In this document: positions 55,285-63,867 of the stretch, in pieces
How positions within the stretch are numbered: position 1 is the first letter of the stretch
How the letters are laid out: each line of letters starts with the position of its first letter
Origin: Weissella bombi
Lineage (GTDB): Bacteria > Bacillota > Bacilli > Lactobacillales > Lactobacillaceae
Assembly: GCF_900094835.1 (NCBI RefSeq)
Contig: NZ_FMAO01000007.1
Span: 31,154 to 95,153, forward strand
Direction: 5' to 3'
Length of the DNA: 64,000 bases
Notes under the pieces: generated by a model
What the model saw: only the letters and a program-made list of their open reading frames with translations
Database searches by the model: none
What the model was told of the DNA's origin: nothing
Translations under genes and position numbers: made by a program

Positions 55285-55413
55285 CTTGTTTCTCCTGTCT
55301 AGAGAGTTGACGTTTATGTCAAATCAATAGTGTTTTTTTGCGCTTAATAACACATAACTAATTTTAGGCTTTTACGTACCATAAGTCAATGCAACTGGCG
55401 GTCACTGCTAAAC

Positions 55414-55462
55414 AATAAAATAGCGCCACATCAACATTTGCATGATGATATGACGCTATTTC
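55414..55462 (-). terminator. terminator of the P-type ATPase-like gene
   Basis: AAATAGCGTCATATCA / TGATGTGGCGCTATTT with a T-tail on the minus strand. Confidence 0.8.
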
Positions 55463-55465
55463 AAA

Positions 55466-57064
55466 TTAACTATTTACTTTATGCTTCTTATTTCTTATCT
55501 GGACTCTTAAAATATAACTCATTATGCAACGAATAATGACTGCAACAATTGGTGATATATACAACCATGGTGAAATAAATATACCTAATCCAGCTGCTAA
55601 CAATAGCAAAATAATAACTGGTAGACTAGACCAACGTAGCATCTTTTTATCTATCTGAATTAGTCGATCAGCAGTTGCCCAAAACCTCTTTAAATCAGCA
55701 ATTTCTTTAACATGGATATCAGCATTTAAATCTGGTCGATTTACAGCAACCGTAATTACATCCTTATTTTCAGGCAAATTATCTTGGTTAGTAACAAACA
55801 TGGTATTTTCTTGTGCTAACCATTTATCTACTTGTGATTGTTTTTCAACAGGCGCTAAATCAGAAGAAACTTCAGTCAATGAAGGCATTAGCTTAGCCAA
55901 TGGTGCGGTCGCCCCAAAAGTATCACCGGAAGCTAATTTTGCTGATAAATGACGTTTTACAAAAAAGTCATTCAAAGAAATCAATGACTTACTTAAGGTA
56001 TCACCAAACGTAATAACGCCAATTACTTGCAAATTATCCACAACATAACTTACCGAATTTCCTAGGTTTTTATAAGTTGTTAATGCTTCTTCATCTATAA
56101 CATAACCTTCTGCCAAAGTTTCAGCAGCCGATAATACAGCAAAACGTTCATTGAAGACAACTCCTCTTACTCCGGCACCAGGTACGATTTCTGGTTCCGA
56201 TGCTGTCGATGGAAAAATTGTATGGTCCTCAGCGTATTGCACAATAGCTTGTGATAACCCAGAAGTAGGTTCTAATGACAAGATACCAGTTGCCAATCCC
56301 AAAATATCAAAATCACTATAACGATCGTCTAACGATAAAATCGAGTGTATAGTGATATGGTTGTCCGTCAAGATACCTCTTTTTTCGGTTACAATAGTTG
56401 ATACTTTATGCAGTTTTTCAATAACACGCACGTCTTTAAAGTTGATACCCTGTGTTGGTAAATCTTCCAAACTTTTTTCACGATGCCAACCAGCCCAAAG
56501 CGCTGGCCAATTTGCATCAGCAATTACTAACACTGATATCATGATTGTTAATCCATATATCCAGCTAGCAGTTATCCCAAAGAACAATAATGCATAAACT
56601 GCTAAAAATACAGTTGCTATATTTAAACGACGAGCCGTCTTTTTCATTGGCTCATTAACAATAATTGACAAGGTTTCTTTTTGCAAGAGACCTAATGATG
56701 TCATCATTAGAGCCATCCCCAAGAATAACACAGGCAACGTCATTGTCTGCATTGTATGATCATGCAAATTAATTAAGTAAATCCATAGAACTACCAAATA
56801 CCAAATAGTTTGACCAAGAATTGGTAACCATAATGTCACAATTTTCATTTGCTTATTTTGATATAAAGCTTGTTTGATCATGCGATCGTCCAAATACACA
56901 ATCATTACTGCCCCTAAACCAAATAATGCCATCATTAAATGACTAATATGCGCTGTCACTACTGGCGACATTTTCAATAACGTTGGTAAAAAAATAGCAG
57001 CTAACAATGCCAAAACAAACATGACAATTGCGTATTGGTAATATCGAATTTTACGTACCGGCAT
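55466..57064 (-). CDS. degenerate P1B-type ATPase (pseudoenzyme)
   Basis: 532 residues with an intact frame. The layout follows heavy-metal P-type ATPases: membrane helices 12-30, 38-58, 76-100 and 108-125, a pair near 150-183, and two more at about 488-520. Key residues are lost. The CPC metal motif is ADANWPALW (183-185 DAN); the phosphorylation loop DKTGTLT reads TEKRGILT (226-233, aspartate to glutamate and threonine to arginine). The TGE actuator motif is absent, and the hinge GDGxND reads TNQDNLPE. PGAGVRG and SGDTFGATA remain. So it probably cannot pump ions but is kept intact, which suggests a new role. It lies just downstream of tRNA genes. Confidence 0.85.
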   Translation of the reverse strand: MPVRKIRYYQYAIVMFVLALLAAIFLPTLLKMSPVVTAHISHLMMALFGLGAVMIVYLDDRMIKQALYQNKQMKIVTLWLPILGQTIWYLVVLWIYLINLHDHTMQTMTLPVLFLGMALMMTSLGLLQKETLSIIVNEPMKKTARRLNIATVFLAVYALLFFGITASWIYGLTIMISVLVIADANWPALWAGWHREKSLEDLPTQGINFKDVRVIEKLHKVSTIVTEKRGILTDNHITIHSILSLDDRYSDFDILGLATGILSLEPTSGLSQAIVQYAEDHTIFPSTASEPEIVPGAGVRGVVFNERFAVLSAAETLAEGYVIDEEALTTYKNLGNSVSYVVDNLQVIGVITFGDTLSKSLISLNDFFVKRHLSAKLASGDTFGATAPLAKLMPSLTEVSSDLAPVEKQSQVDKWLAQENTMFVTNQDNLPENKDVITVAVNRPDLNADIHVKEIADLKRFWATADRLIQIDKKMLRWSSLPVIILLLLAAGLGIFISPWLYISPIVAVIIRCIMSYILRVQIRNKKHKVNS

Positions 57065-57104
57065 ATATTACACCCCTCGCATATTTATAAAATGTTTTTG
57101 ATAC

Positions 57105-57138
57105 AAAAATAACCGTGCCCAAGGACACGGTTATTTTA
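57105..57138 (-). terminator. terminator of the tRNA-Ser/fMet cluster
   Basis: AAAATAACCGTG / CACGGTTATTTT with T-tail on the minus strand, just after the first tRNA-Ser. Confidence 0.8.
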
Positions 57139-57142
57139 AAAA

Positions 57143-57232
57143 AGGAGATGGAGGGATTCGAACCCTCGCGCCGGTTTCCCGACCTGACGGTTTTCAAGAC
57201 CGTTCCCTTCAGCCAGACTTGGGTACATCTCC
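57143..57232 (-). tRNA. tRNA-Ser (UGA)
   Basis: Acceptor GGAGATG / CATCTCC, a long variable arm (GGTCGGGAAACCGGC) and the anticodon loop CTTGAAA giving UGA. Long variable arm and anticodon identify serine. CCA is not encoded. Confidence 0.9.
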
Positions 57233-57237
57233 ATTAA

Positions 57238-57311
57238 TTGCGGGTGTAGGATTTGAACCTACGACCTTCGGGTTATGGGCCCGACGAGCTACCAGACTGC
57301 TCCAACCCGCT
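57238..57311 (-). tRNA. initiator tRNA-fMet (CAU)
   Basis: Anticodon CAU with three G-C pairs below it (CGGGC…ACCCG), the hallmark of initiator tRNA. Position 1 is unpaired with 72 (A and A; the usual pair is C and A). It shares a transcript with the two serine tRNAs. Confidence 0.88.
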
Positions 57312-57344
57312 ATAATATTAAAATAAAACATTTAATAATGTTTA

Positions 57345-57434
57345 AGGAGATAGGGGGATTCGAACCCTCGCGCCGGTTTCCCGACCTGACGGTTTTCAAG
57401 ACCGTTCCCTTCAGCCAGACTTGGGTATATCTCC
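57345..57434 (-). tRNA. tRNA-Ser (UGA), second copy
   Basis: Nearly the same as the copy at 57143-57232. The acceptor is GGAGATA / TATCTCC, and the T-stem has an A·C mismatch (GAGGG / CCCCC). Confidence 0.88.
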
Positions 57435-57469
57435 ATGTATGCAATTGAATTAACACAACCACAAAGAAT

Positions 57470-57498
57470 ATCTTACCTTTTTAAGCCAAACATGTCAA
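57470..57498 (-). promoter_or_regulatory. promoter of the tRNA-Ser/fMet cluster
   Basis: TTGACA (rc of 57493-57498), 17-base spacer, TAAGAT (rc of 57470-57475) on the minus strand. No other feature was seen in 57499-57680. Confidence 0.75.
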
Positions 57499-57693
57499 CA
57501 CTTTTATACAAGTAACCCATAAATTAATTACTTGCCACAATTATTTTGTCTCATAAATAAAAATAAAGCCAATTTTTATTTACAAAGATATCCTAATTCG
57601 GTACTATGATACCACAATAAATACTAGATAAAAAATATTTTGTTAGATAATAACGAAACAAAATCGTTTTTATATCACTTTTTGGAGGAGCAC

Positions 57694-57876
57694 ATGCTAG
57701 GATTAATTGGTTTAGTAATTATTATATTAGGAATCTTAATTACAATACTAGGTAGTACCGCCCCACTTATTCGTTTATATTTCGGTGACAAAAGCGTCAT
57801 TACACAAATTCTTTGGGGTGGCGCGTTATTTATCATTGGTGCCCTTATCCTAATTTATAACGCCGTCAATATGTAA
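57694..57876 (+). CDS. small two-span membrane protein, 60 residues
   Basis: MLGLIGLVIIILGILITILG at the start and a second span (QILWGGALFIIGALILIYNAV). A GGAGGAG site fixes ATG 57694, though the frame is open from 57640. It is one of few plus-strand genes and has its own terminator. No known family. Confidence 0.65.
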   Translation: MLGLIGLVIIILGILITILGSTAPLIRLYFGDKSVITQILWGGALFIIGALILIYNAVNM

Positions 57877-57903
57877 TAAAATTGAAGAAGTAATACTTTC
57901 TAA

Positions 57904-57945
57904 TAAACAACCCCTTAGCATAACTAATACTAAGGGGTTGTTTAT
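57904..57945. terminator. bidirectional terminator between the small membrane gene and tRNA-Leu
   Basis: AAACAACCCCTTAG / CTAAGGGGTTGTTT, flanked by A/T runs on both sides. Confidence 0.85.
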
Positions 57946-57950
57946 TAAAG

Positions 57951-58034
57951 TGCGAACGAAGGGAATCGAACCCTCACGGTATTTCTACCACAGGATCCTT
58001 AGTCCTGCGCGTCTGCCAGTTCCGCCACATTCGC
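57951..58034 (-). tRNA. tRNA-Leu (AAG)
   Basis: Acceptor GCGAATG / CGTTCGC, a long variable arm (TGGTAGAAATACCG) and anticodon loop CTAAGGA giving AAG. It has the leucine-type structure. Confidence 0.85.
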
Positions 58035-58055
58035 TTTGTTGTTAACACATTGATA

Positions 58056-58084
58056 ATGTTAGCAAATATTAATAGTACATGCAA
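58056..58084 (-). promoter_or_regulatory. promoter of tRNA-Leu
   Basis: TTGCAT (rc of 58079-58084), 17-base spacer, TAACAT (rc of 58056-58061). Confidence 0.65.
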
Positions 58085-58112
58085 CCGTACACTTAACAGC
58101 ATTTTTAAACAA

Positions 58113-58157
58113 AGTAAGAGCCTTGTAATTTCACAAAAATACAAGGCTCTTATTTTA
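58113..58157 (-). terminator. terminator of tex
   Basis: AATAAGAGCCTTGTAT / ATTACAAGGCTCTTAC on the minus strand, followed by a short T-rich tail. Confidence 0.75.
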
Positions 58158-58165
58158 AATAATTA

Positions 58166-60349
58166 CTATTTCGGTGCAATCATTGACAAGCCAATGCGTT
58201 GTCTCTTCTTATCAATTTCAGTAACCCAAACTGTCACAATATCGCCTACAGCGACTACAGCATGCGGATTTTTAACGTGTGCTTTCGAAAGTTTTGAAAT
58301 ATGCACTAGTCCATCTTCATGAACACCAATATCCACAAAAGCGCCAAAGTCTACGACATTACGTACAGTTCCCTGTAGCTGCATACCAACTTGCAAATCA
58401 TCTAGTGTCAATACATCAGATCGCAACGTCGCCATTGGCGCGTCATCACGTAAATCACGGCCAGGTGTAATTAGTGAATTAATAATATCATGCAATGTCG
58501 GATAACCAATATTGATTTTTTGAGCAAATGTCGGCGTATCTAATTGATGCAATCTTTCAGCTGATTGCTCACCTAAGCTTTCAATCCCTACTTCATGACA
58601 TATTTGTTCAGCAATTTTATATGACTCAGGATGAATATCAGTATTATCAAATACATTTTTTCCACCTGGAATTCGCAAAAATCCTGCTGCTTGCTCAAAT
58701 GCTTTTGGGCCTAATTTAGCAACTTTTTTTAGTTCAGTTCTAGCGTTAAAGCGCCCGTTTTCATTACGATACAACACAATATTATTAGCCGTTGTACTTG
58801 TTAAACCTGCAATATGTGTCAACAATTGTGGTGAAGCTGTATTTAAATTAACCCCAACTTGGTTAACCGCTGTTTCTAAAACATGATCTAATTCCAAAGA
58901 CAATTCTTTAGTTGGTAAATCGTGCTGATATTGTCCAACCCCCACGGCTTGTGGATCTATCTTAATTAGTTCTGCCATCGGATCTTGTAAACGACGAGCA
59001 ATTGAAATAGCTGATCGTTGTTCAACTGGCAAATCTGGGAATTCAGCACGGGCAATGTCACTAGCTGAATAAACTGATGCACCAGCTTCATTAACAACGG
59101 CATACCGTAAATCGGGTAAATCATTCTTTATAATCTCAACAATAAATTGTTGGGATTCACGTGATGCAGTTCCATTACCAATTGCCACCAGAGACACACC
59201 ATATTTCTTAACTAATTTGATAATTGTATCTCGAGCACCCTTAGGATCGTATTTTTGTGCTTTATGTGGATAAATAACAGCCTTGTCTAAAAATTGTCCA
59301 GCTTTATTAACTACAGCCAATTTTGAGCCGGTACGAATACCCGGATCAAATCCCAATACGACCTGTCCTCGTAGTGGTGCTGCCATTAATAAATGATACA
59401 AATTAGTACCAAACACCTTAATTGCATCTCCACTTGCCTGAGCAAATAATTCTTTACGAATTTCACGTGTAATTGCTGGCTTAATAAATCTTCTATAAGC
59501 ATCAATAGCCGCTTCATTTAAAACATCAGCAGCACTACCGGTCTTAGTTCCTACCAAACGAAATTTAAAATACCGATCAATGGCTGCCTCATCCACAGTG
59601 ATATTACCTGATAAAACACCTTCACTCTCACCACGATTAATGGCTAAAATTTGGTGATTTTGTACCTTCTTTAAAGGCATATCAAACTCATAATATAATT
59701 CAAAAACACCTTGTTCATCTTTTTCATCAGCACCACGCTTTAACTTAGACGTAAGATGACCATTCTTATACGTAAATTGACGTACCCAATCACGTAACCC
59801 AGCATTCTCACCAATAACTTCAGCAAAAATTTCGTGTACGCCCGCAAAAACATCATCAATATTATTTAATTCTTTTTGTGGGTTAACATATTTTTCTGCT
59901 TCAGACTTCAAGTCAGTATTTGGAAAAGTTTGAATTAATTGCGCAAATGGCATCAATCCAGCTTCTTTAGCAATGGTTGCCTTAGTCTGACGCTTTTTCT
60001 TATAAGGCAAATAAATATCTTCAATCTTCTGTAAAGAATCAGCCGTCACAATCGCCTTTTGTAATGATGAAGTCATCATTTTTTGTTCATCAATTGCTTT
60101 ATAAACTGTTTGTTTACGGCTTTGAAGCTCCGTTAAATGCTTAGTAGCCGTTTGAATATCACGAATTTGGACTTCGTCTAAATTACCAGTTGCTTCTTTA
60201 CGATAACGTGCAATAAACGGTACGGTATTACCATCATCTAACAAATCCGTAACTGCTTTCACTTTTTTAGTAGGTAATGATAATTGTTCACCTACTTTTT
60301 GTGGCACATTAATTGCCAGTATGTCACTAATTTTGTCTAAACCTGTCAT
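58166..60349 (-). CDS. tex: Tex-family transcription accessory / RNA-binding protein
   Basis: 727 residues. An N-terminal helical region is followed by a YqgF-like RNase H domain (VVLGFDPGIRTGSKLAVV, GNGTASRE). Helix-hairpin-helix motifs (VNQVGVNLNTASPQLLTHIAGL) come next, and a C-terminal S1 domain (GMQLQGTVRNVVDFGAFVDIGVHEDGLVHISKL). Tex binds nucleic acids and affects transcription and stress survival. Its ATG is just after the stop of the 148-codon gene (TAA-AATG), so translation is probably coupled. Confidence 0.94.
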   Translation of the reverse strand: MTGLDKISDILAINVPQKVGEQLSLPTKKVKAVTDLLDDGNTVPFIARYRKEATGNLDEVQIRDIQTATKHLTELQSRKQTVYKAIDEQKMMTSSLQKAIVTADSLQKIEDIYLPYKKKRQTKATIAKEAGLMPFAQLIQTFPNTDLKSEAEKYVNPQKELNNIDDVFAGVHEIFAEVIGENAGLRDWVRQFTYKNGHLTSKLKRGADEKDEQGVFELYYEFDMPLKKVQNHQILAINRGESEGVLSGNITVDEAAIDRYFKFRLVGTKTGSAADVLNEAAIDAYRRFIKPAITREIRKELFAQASGDAIKVFGTNLYHLLMAAPLRGQVVLGFDPGIRTGSKLAVVNKAGQFLDKAVIYPHKAQKYDPKGARDTIIKLVKKYGVSLVAIGNGTASRESQQFIVEIIKNDLPDLRYAVVNEAGASVYSASDIARAEFPDLPVEQRSAISIARRLQDPMAELIKIDPQAVGVGQYQHDLPTKELSLELDHVLETAVNQVGVNLNTASPQLLTHIAGLTSTTANNIVLYRNENGRFNARTELKKVAKLGPKAFEQAAGFLRIPGGKNVFDNTDIHPESYKIAEQICHEVGIESLGEQSAERLHQLDTPTFAQKINIGYPTLHDIINSLITPGRDLRDDAPMATLRSDVLTLDDLQVGMQLQGTVRNVVDFGAFVDIGVHEDGLVHISKLSKAHVKNPHAVVAVGDIVTVWVTEIDKKRQRIGLSMIAPK

Positions 60350-60350
60350 T

Positions 60351-60797
60351 TTATTTTGTTCCCATAGTAAAAATACGTTTAACTTGTGCAAAAAACTTAT
60401 CTAAATACATGTCTTGATCTTGTTCTGATTGTCTAAATGCTGATAAATCAACCTGTTTGTTTTCAGTATCTAAAGAATCAGCCATTTTCTTAGTTGCAGA
60501 TGTATATGTTGCAAACAACTGTTGCATGTTCTTATGTGCACCGATAAAACGTACAGGAGCTGCAATATGTGCTAATTTTTCCGTAACGTCTTGATAAACT
60601 TCAACTGTATTTTCAAATTCTGTTGCAATTTCTACAAATTCATCATTTGATAATTCTGAAAGTTTATCTGCCTTCAATGCATCATCTAATTTTTCAAAAA
60701 ATGGCGCAACATGATTGCCTGCTTCTTCGATAGATTCAATTTGTTCACCTAGTAGCATGCTGTATTGTTGAACCGTAATAAATTTTTTCTTAGCCAT
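60351..60797 (-). CDS. hypothetical protein, 148 residues, upstream of tex
   Basis: An all-helical soluble protein (EQIESIEEAGNHVAPFFEKLDDALKADKLSEL, then ENTVEVYQDVTEKLAHI). It begins MAKKKF and ends just before the tex ATG, so it is probably co-expressed with Tex. No domain is recognised. Confidence 0.65.
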   Translation of the reverse strand: MAKKKFITVQQYSMLLGEQIESIEEAGNHVAPFFEKLDDALKADKLSELSNDEFVEIATEFENTVEVYQDVTEKLAHIAAPVRFIGAHKNMQQLFATYTSATKKMADSLDTENKQVDLSAFRQSEQDQDMYLDKFFAQVKRIFTMGTK

Positions 60798-60814
60798 TTT
60801 TCACTCCTATAATA

Positions 60815-60845
60815 ACAAAAAGACTAGGAAAATTTCCCAGCCTTA
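60815..60845 (-). terminator. terminator of hpf
   Basis: GGCTGGGAAA / TTTCCTAGTC (wobbles allowed) followed by TTTTTG on the minus strand. Confidence 0.6.
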
Positions 60846-60911
60846 ATCGTTTCAATTTAATTAATTGTATGATTTAAAATTTCCTATTATTAAATTATAC
60901 AATAATTATTA

Positions 60912-61472
60912 TTAATTTAATGTATCAATTAATGCGTACTTACCATCACGACGCTTGTAGACAACGGCTGGTAAATCAGTCGCAGCATCTTGGAAAATGA
61001 AGAACTCGTGACCTAATAGCTCCATTTGAAGAACAGCTTCTTCAACGTCCATTGGCTTTAAGTCAACATGCTTTGTACGCACAATCTTCAAACCATCTTC
61101 TGGTTCATCTTCAGTCACTTCTGGTTCAACCATGAAATCAGTATTCTCTAATCCCTTGTAGCCCTTTTCACGAGACTTACGGTTAACCTTAGTCTTATAC
61201 TTACGGATTTGACGTTCTAATTTCTCAGAAACAAAATCAACAGTTTGGTACATATCTTCTTGTGTATCTTCTGCACGCAACAACAAATATGGTAATTGAA
61301 TGGTTACTTCTGTCTTAAAAGTACCTTCTTTGTATGAACGTACATTAACACGAGCAATATAACTAGCTTCTGTGTTCAAGTAGCGCTCTAAGCGTGAAAT
61401 ACGCTTCTCGATGTACTCTGACATTGCATCAGTGATTTCAATGTTCTCACCACGTACCTTAAATTCTAGCAT
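60912..61472 (-). CDS. hpf: ribosome hibernation-promoting factor, long form
   Basis: 186 residues. The N-terminal RaiA/HPF domain (FKVRGENIEITDAMSEYIEKRISRLERY) is followed by a linker and a C-terminal dimerisation domain (VRTKHVDLKPMDVEEAVLQMELLGHEFFIFQDA). Long HPF joins two 70S ribosomes into an inactive 100S dimer in stationary phase. AGGAGA precedes ATG 61472; the frame is open further. It is a single gene. Confidence 0.96.
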   Translation of the reverse strand: MLEFKVRGENIEITDAMSEYIEKRISRLERYLNTEASYIARVNVRSYKEGTFKTEVTIQLPYLLLRAEDTQEDMYQTVDFVSEKLERQIRKYKTKVNRKSREKGYKGLENTDFMVEPEVTEDEPEDGLKIVRTKHVDLKPMDVEEAVLQMELLGHEFFIFQDAATDLPAVVYKRRDGKYALIDTLN

Positions 61473-61589
61473 AATTCTGTCTCCTGTCTGACTAAATTGG
61501 CAAGATATCAATCCCCAAACTTTATATCTTACCCTACCAAGGGTTTAAATTTGTATCCCTTCGGTAGTTATATTGTAACACATTAATAA

Positions 61590-61622
61590 CAAAAAAAGAA
61601 AGCGTTATCATTTATTTGATAT
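61590..61622 (-). terminator. probable terminator of comFA-comFC
   Basis: AACGATATCA / TGATAACGCTT (imperfect) followed by TCTTTTTTTG on the minus strand. Confidence 0.55.
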
Positions 61623-61624
61623 CG

Positions 61625-62302
61625 TTACCTTGATAAGGTTATCGAGACCACCTTCCGGGCGCCAGCCTCCAATAAACACTGTGTTGCATGCCTTAAAGTT
61701 CGTCCAGTTGTATAGACATCATCCACTAAACAAATGCTTTGTCCTTTTATATCATTCTGTCCAACAGCTAGCTTAAACGGTTGTTCCGTGTTTAAACGTT
61801 CCTGACGACTTTTGTGTGATTGTTTCTTTTTAATAGAATAACGACATTCTAACAATTCTGCAAATGTTACGCCTTCTAACCAGCCAATAACTTGATTAAA
61901 TCCTCGTTGTTCATAAGTTTTTTTAGATACTGGTATAGGAACAATTTGATCAACATTAATTGTTGCCAATCTTTGTTTTAAAGTATCATTGAAGACATTT
62001 CGTAAATGATACCCGCCTTCGAATTTATAACATTTAAAATAAGCCCTCATTTTAGCATTATATTTAAATAATGCTTGATTACGTATTGGTGGGTAGCCTT
62101 GCCGCAACCATTTTAAACAGTCATTACAATATTCATTATTTGTTTCTATCTGACACTCTGCACATCCGGCTACAGCATCAATCATTTCAAATTCAGACCA
62201 ACATTCAGAGCAAATCATTTTTTGTTTAATTGTTTCTAAACCAAATAACATCGTTAAATGCCACGATTGCTTTATATTTAACTGGCATAATTCACATATC
62301 AT
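61625..62302 (-). CDS. comFC: ComFC, competence-associated phosphoribosyltransferase-like protein
   Basis: 225 residues. N-terminal cysteine pairs (CELCQ, CSECW, CAECQ, CNDC) form zinc sites. The C-terminal PRTase motif is ICLVDDVYTTGRTLRHA. It helps DNA uptake together with the ComFA helicase. Its ATG lies inside the end of comFA (11-base overlap), so translation is coupled. Confidence 0.9.
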   Translation of the reverse strand: MICELCQLNIKQSWHLTMLFGLETIKQKMICSECWSEFEMIDAVAGCAECQIETNNEYCNDCLKWLRQGYPPIRNQALFKYNAKMRAYFKCYKFEGGYHLRNVFNDTLKQRLATINVDQIVPIPVSKKTYEQRGFNQVIGWLEGVTFAELLECRYSIKKKQSHKSRQERLNTEQPFKLAVGQNDIKGQSICLVDDVYTTGRTLRHATQCLLEAGARKVVSITLSR

Positions 62303-63584
62303 ATTTTTTACCTAGTACATTTAGATAATTAATTTCTGCAATAGCAATGTTTAACTGCTTTGTCTTTTCACGTACATATGCTGTAACCGTTCCTGTCGGT
62401 CGTTCAATACTTCGCCCACAACGACCAGCAATTTGAATAATCGTTGGCGCTGTAAAAATTTTCTCATCTCCTCCTAAAATTAAAACATCAATTCCTTTAA
62501 AAGTAACACCACGTTCCAATATAGTTGTTGTTACTAAGCCATCAATTTTTTCATCACGCATAAGTTGAACTTTTTCTAATCTTTTTTCGTCAGCTGCATA
62601 CGTTCCTAATACATTAATATCAACTTTTCTTAACTTTGATACAATCATTTCAACATCAGTTACCTCGGGTACAAATAATAAAAATTTTATTTGTAATTTT
62701 TTTAACCGTCGCACATGCCTAATTATTTTAGATGGTAACTTAAGACGCCAATTATAAATAAATTTAATAGTTATATTAGGCAGTGCATAACCATGAAATC
62801 GTTTGGGTAATGTTGAGAATGCTATCTCATTTTTTTGTACTAATCTTTTAAGTTGCTGATTTAAGGTGGCTGTTAAATAAAAGCAAATGCCGGTTTTCTT
62901 CAACGCTTGCTTTGTTACATGTTCTAATACCTCGTTACCAGCATATGGAAACGCATCAGCTTCATCTAAAACAATGACATCAAATGCTTCTTTAAATCCC
63001 ATTAATTGATGTGTTGTAGCAATCACTAATTGCGTATACTTATATTCATCCTTGCTACCACCATACAATGTCACAAATGGAATGTTAAAAGCAGCTTGTA
63101 TACGTTTCTGTAGTTCAATCACAACATCAATACGAGGTGCAACAACTGCAATTCTCATGTTATCTATAATTGCTTGCGTCAACATTGGAAATAACATTTC
63201 CGTTTTACCCGCTCCGGTTACTGCATATGTTAAATGTGATGTCTTAGTACTCAGAGCTGTAAGCTGTTGATCAGAAATCGTTTGTTGCAATTTTGTCAAT
63301 TTTCCTTCCCAAATACATGGGTTTTCATTGTTCTTAAAATTATTTGGTTCTTCCATAGTTACTAAATAATTGTTTGATGTGATTCGGCCCATTTTTGCAC
63401 AAATCCAGCAATAACTCATATTATTAGGCAACTGCCACTTCTTTAAAATTTTACTTTGACATCGTCCACAACGTTTTTCTAAAATAGCCGGTACAACTTT
63501 TACATTTACTGGTAATTGCTGAATATCCTCTTTCTCACAGACAATATATCGTCCATATAATAGCGTTTCTTCATAAAACATCAT
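62292..63584 (-). CDS. comFA: ComFA, competence DNA translocation helicase
   Basis: 430 residues. Zinc cysteines at about 39, 42, 59 and 62 (CGRCQ…CWIC) precede a helicase core with Walker A (AVTGAGKTEM, GAGKT at 124-128), DEAD box (VLDEADAFPY) and the late QIAGRCGRS motif. It powers entry of single-stranded DNA. GGAGG lies 7 bases before the ATG. The frame is complete, so competence genes may be functional here. Confidence 0.92.
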   Translation of the reverse strand: MMFYEETLLYGRYIVCEKEDIQQLPVNVKVVPAILEKRCGRCQSKILKKWQLPNNMSYCWICAKMGRITSNNYLVTMEEPNNFKNNENPCIWEGKLTKLQQTISDQQLTALSTKTSHLTYAVTGAGKTEMLFPMLTQAIIDNMRIAVVAPRIDVVIELQKRIQAAFNIPFVTLYGGSKDEYKYTQLVIATTHQLMGFKEAFDVIVLDEADAFPYAGNEVLEHVTKQALKKTGICFYLTATLNQQLKRLVQKNEIAFSTLPKRFHGYALPNITIKFIYNWRLKLPSKIIRHVRRLKKLQIKFLLFVPEVTDVEMIVSKLRKVDINVLGTYAADEKRLEKVQLMRDEKIDGLVTTTILERGVTFKGIDVLILGGDEKIFTAPTIIQIAGRCGRSIERPTGTVTAYVREKTKQLNIAIAEINYLNVLGKKYDM

Positions 63585-63631
63585 TGGTGTACCTCCACTT
63601 TATAAAGACGCTAATCCCCTTTTTTGTGCAC

Positions 63632-63662
63632 AAAAAAAGACTCACATTTTACTGTAAGTCTT
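63632..63662 (-). terminator. terminator of the rRNA operon
   Basis: AAGACTTACA / TGTGAGTCTT followed by TTTTTG on the minus strand, just after 5S rRNA. Confidence 0.75.
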
Positions 63663-63670
63663 CTAAATTT

Positions 63671-63788
63671 GCATCGCGACGTCCTATCCTCGCAGGAGGC
63701 GATCCTCCAACTACTTTTGGCGCTACTGAGCTTAACTACTGTGTTCGGTATGGGAACAGGTGTGACCTCAGTGCCATCATCACGACAC
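63671..63788 (-). rRNA. rrf: 5S ribosomal RNA
   Basis: About 118 bases. The ends GTGTCGTG and CGCGATGC pair (with wobbles). The core CACACCTGTTCCCATACCGA and GAACACAGTAGTTAAGC are classical 5S sequences. Confidence 0.93.
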
Positions 63789-63867
63789 GTTTTATTCAAT
63801 TGAGTGAACTTAGTTCCCTCAAAACTGAATCATAATTGCAATTCTTACCTTACACCACTTGCTACTT

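Noticed and set aside
57143..57434. tRNA-Ser duplication as attachment sites of an island
   Set aside because: The two copies are only about 110 bases apart with tRNA-fMet between them; a normal tRNA cluster explains this.
63671..63788. Short frames across the 5S rRNA and its flanks
   Set aside because: They are inside or opposite to the rRNA gene.
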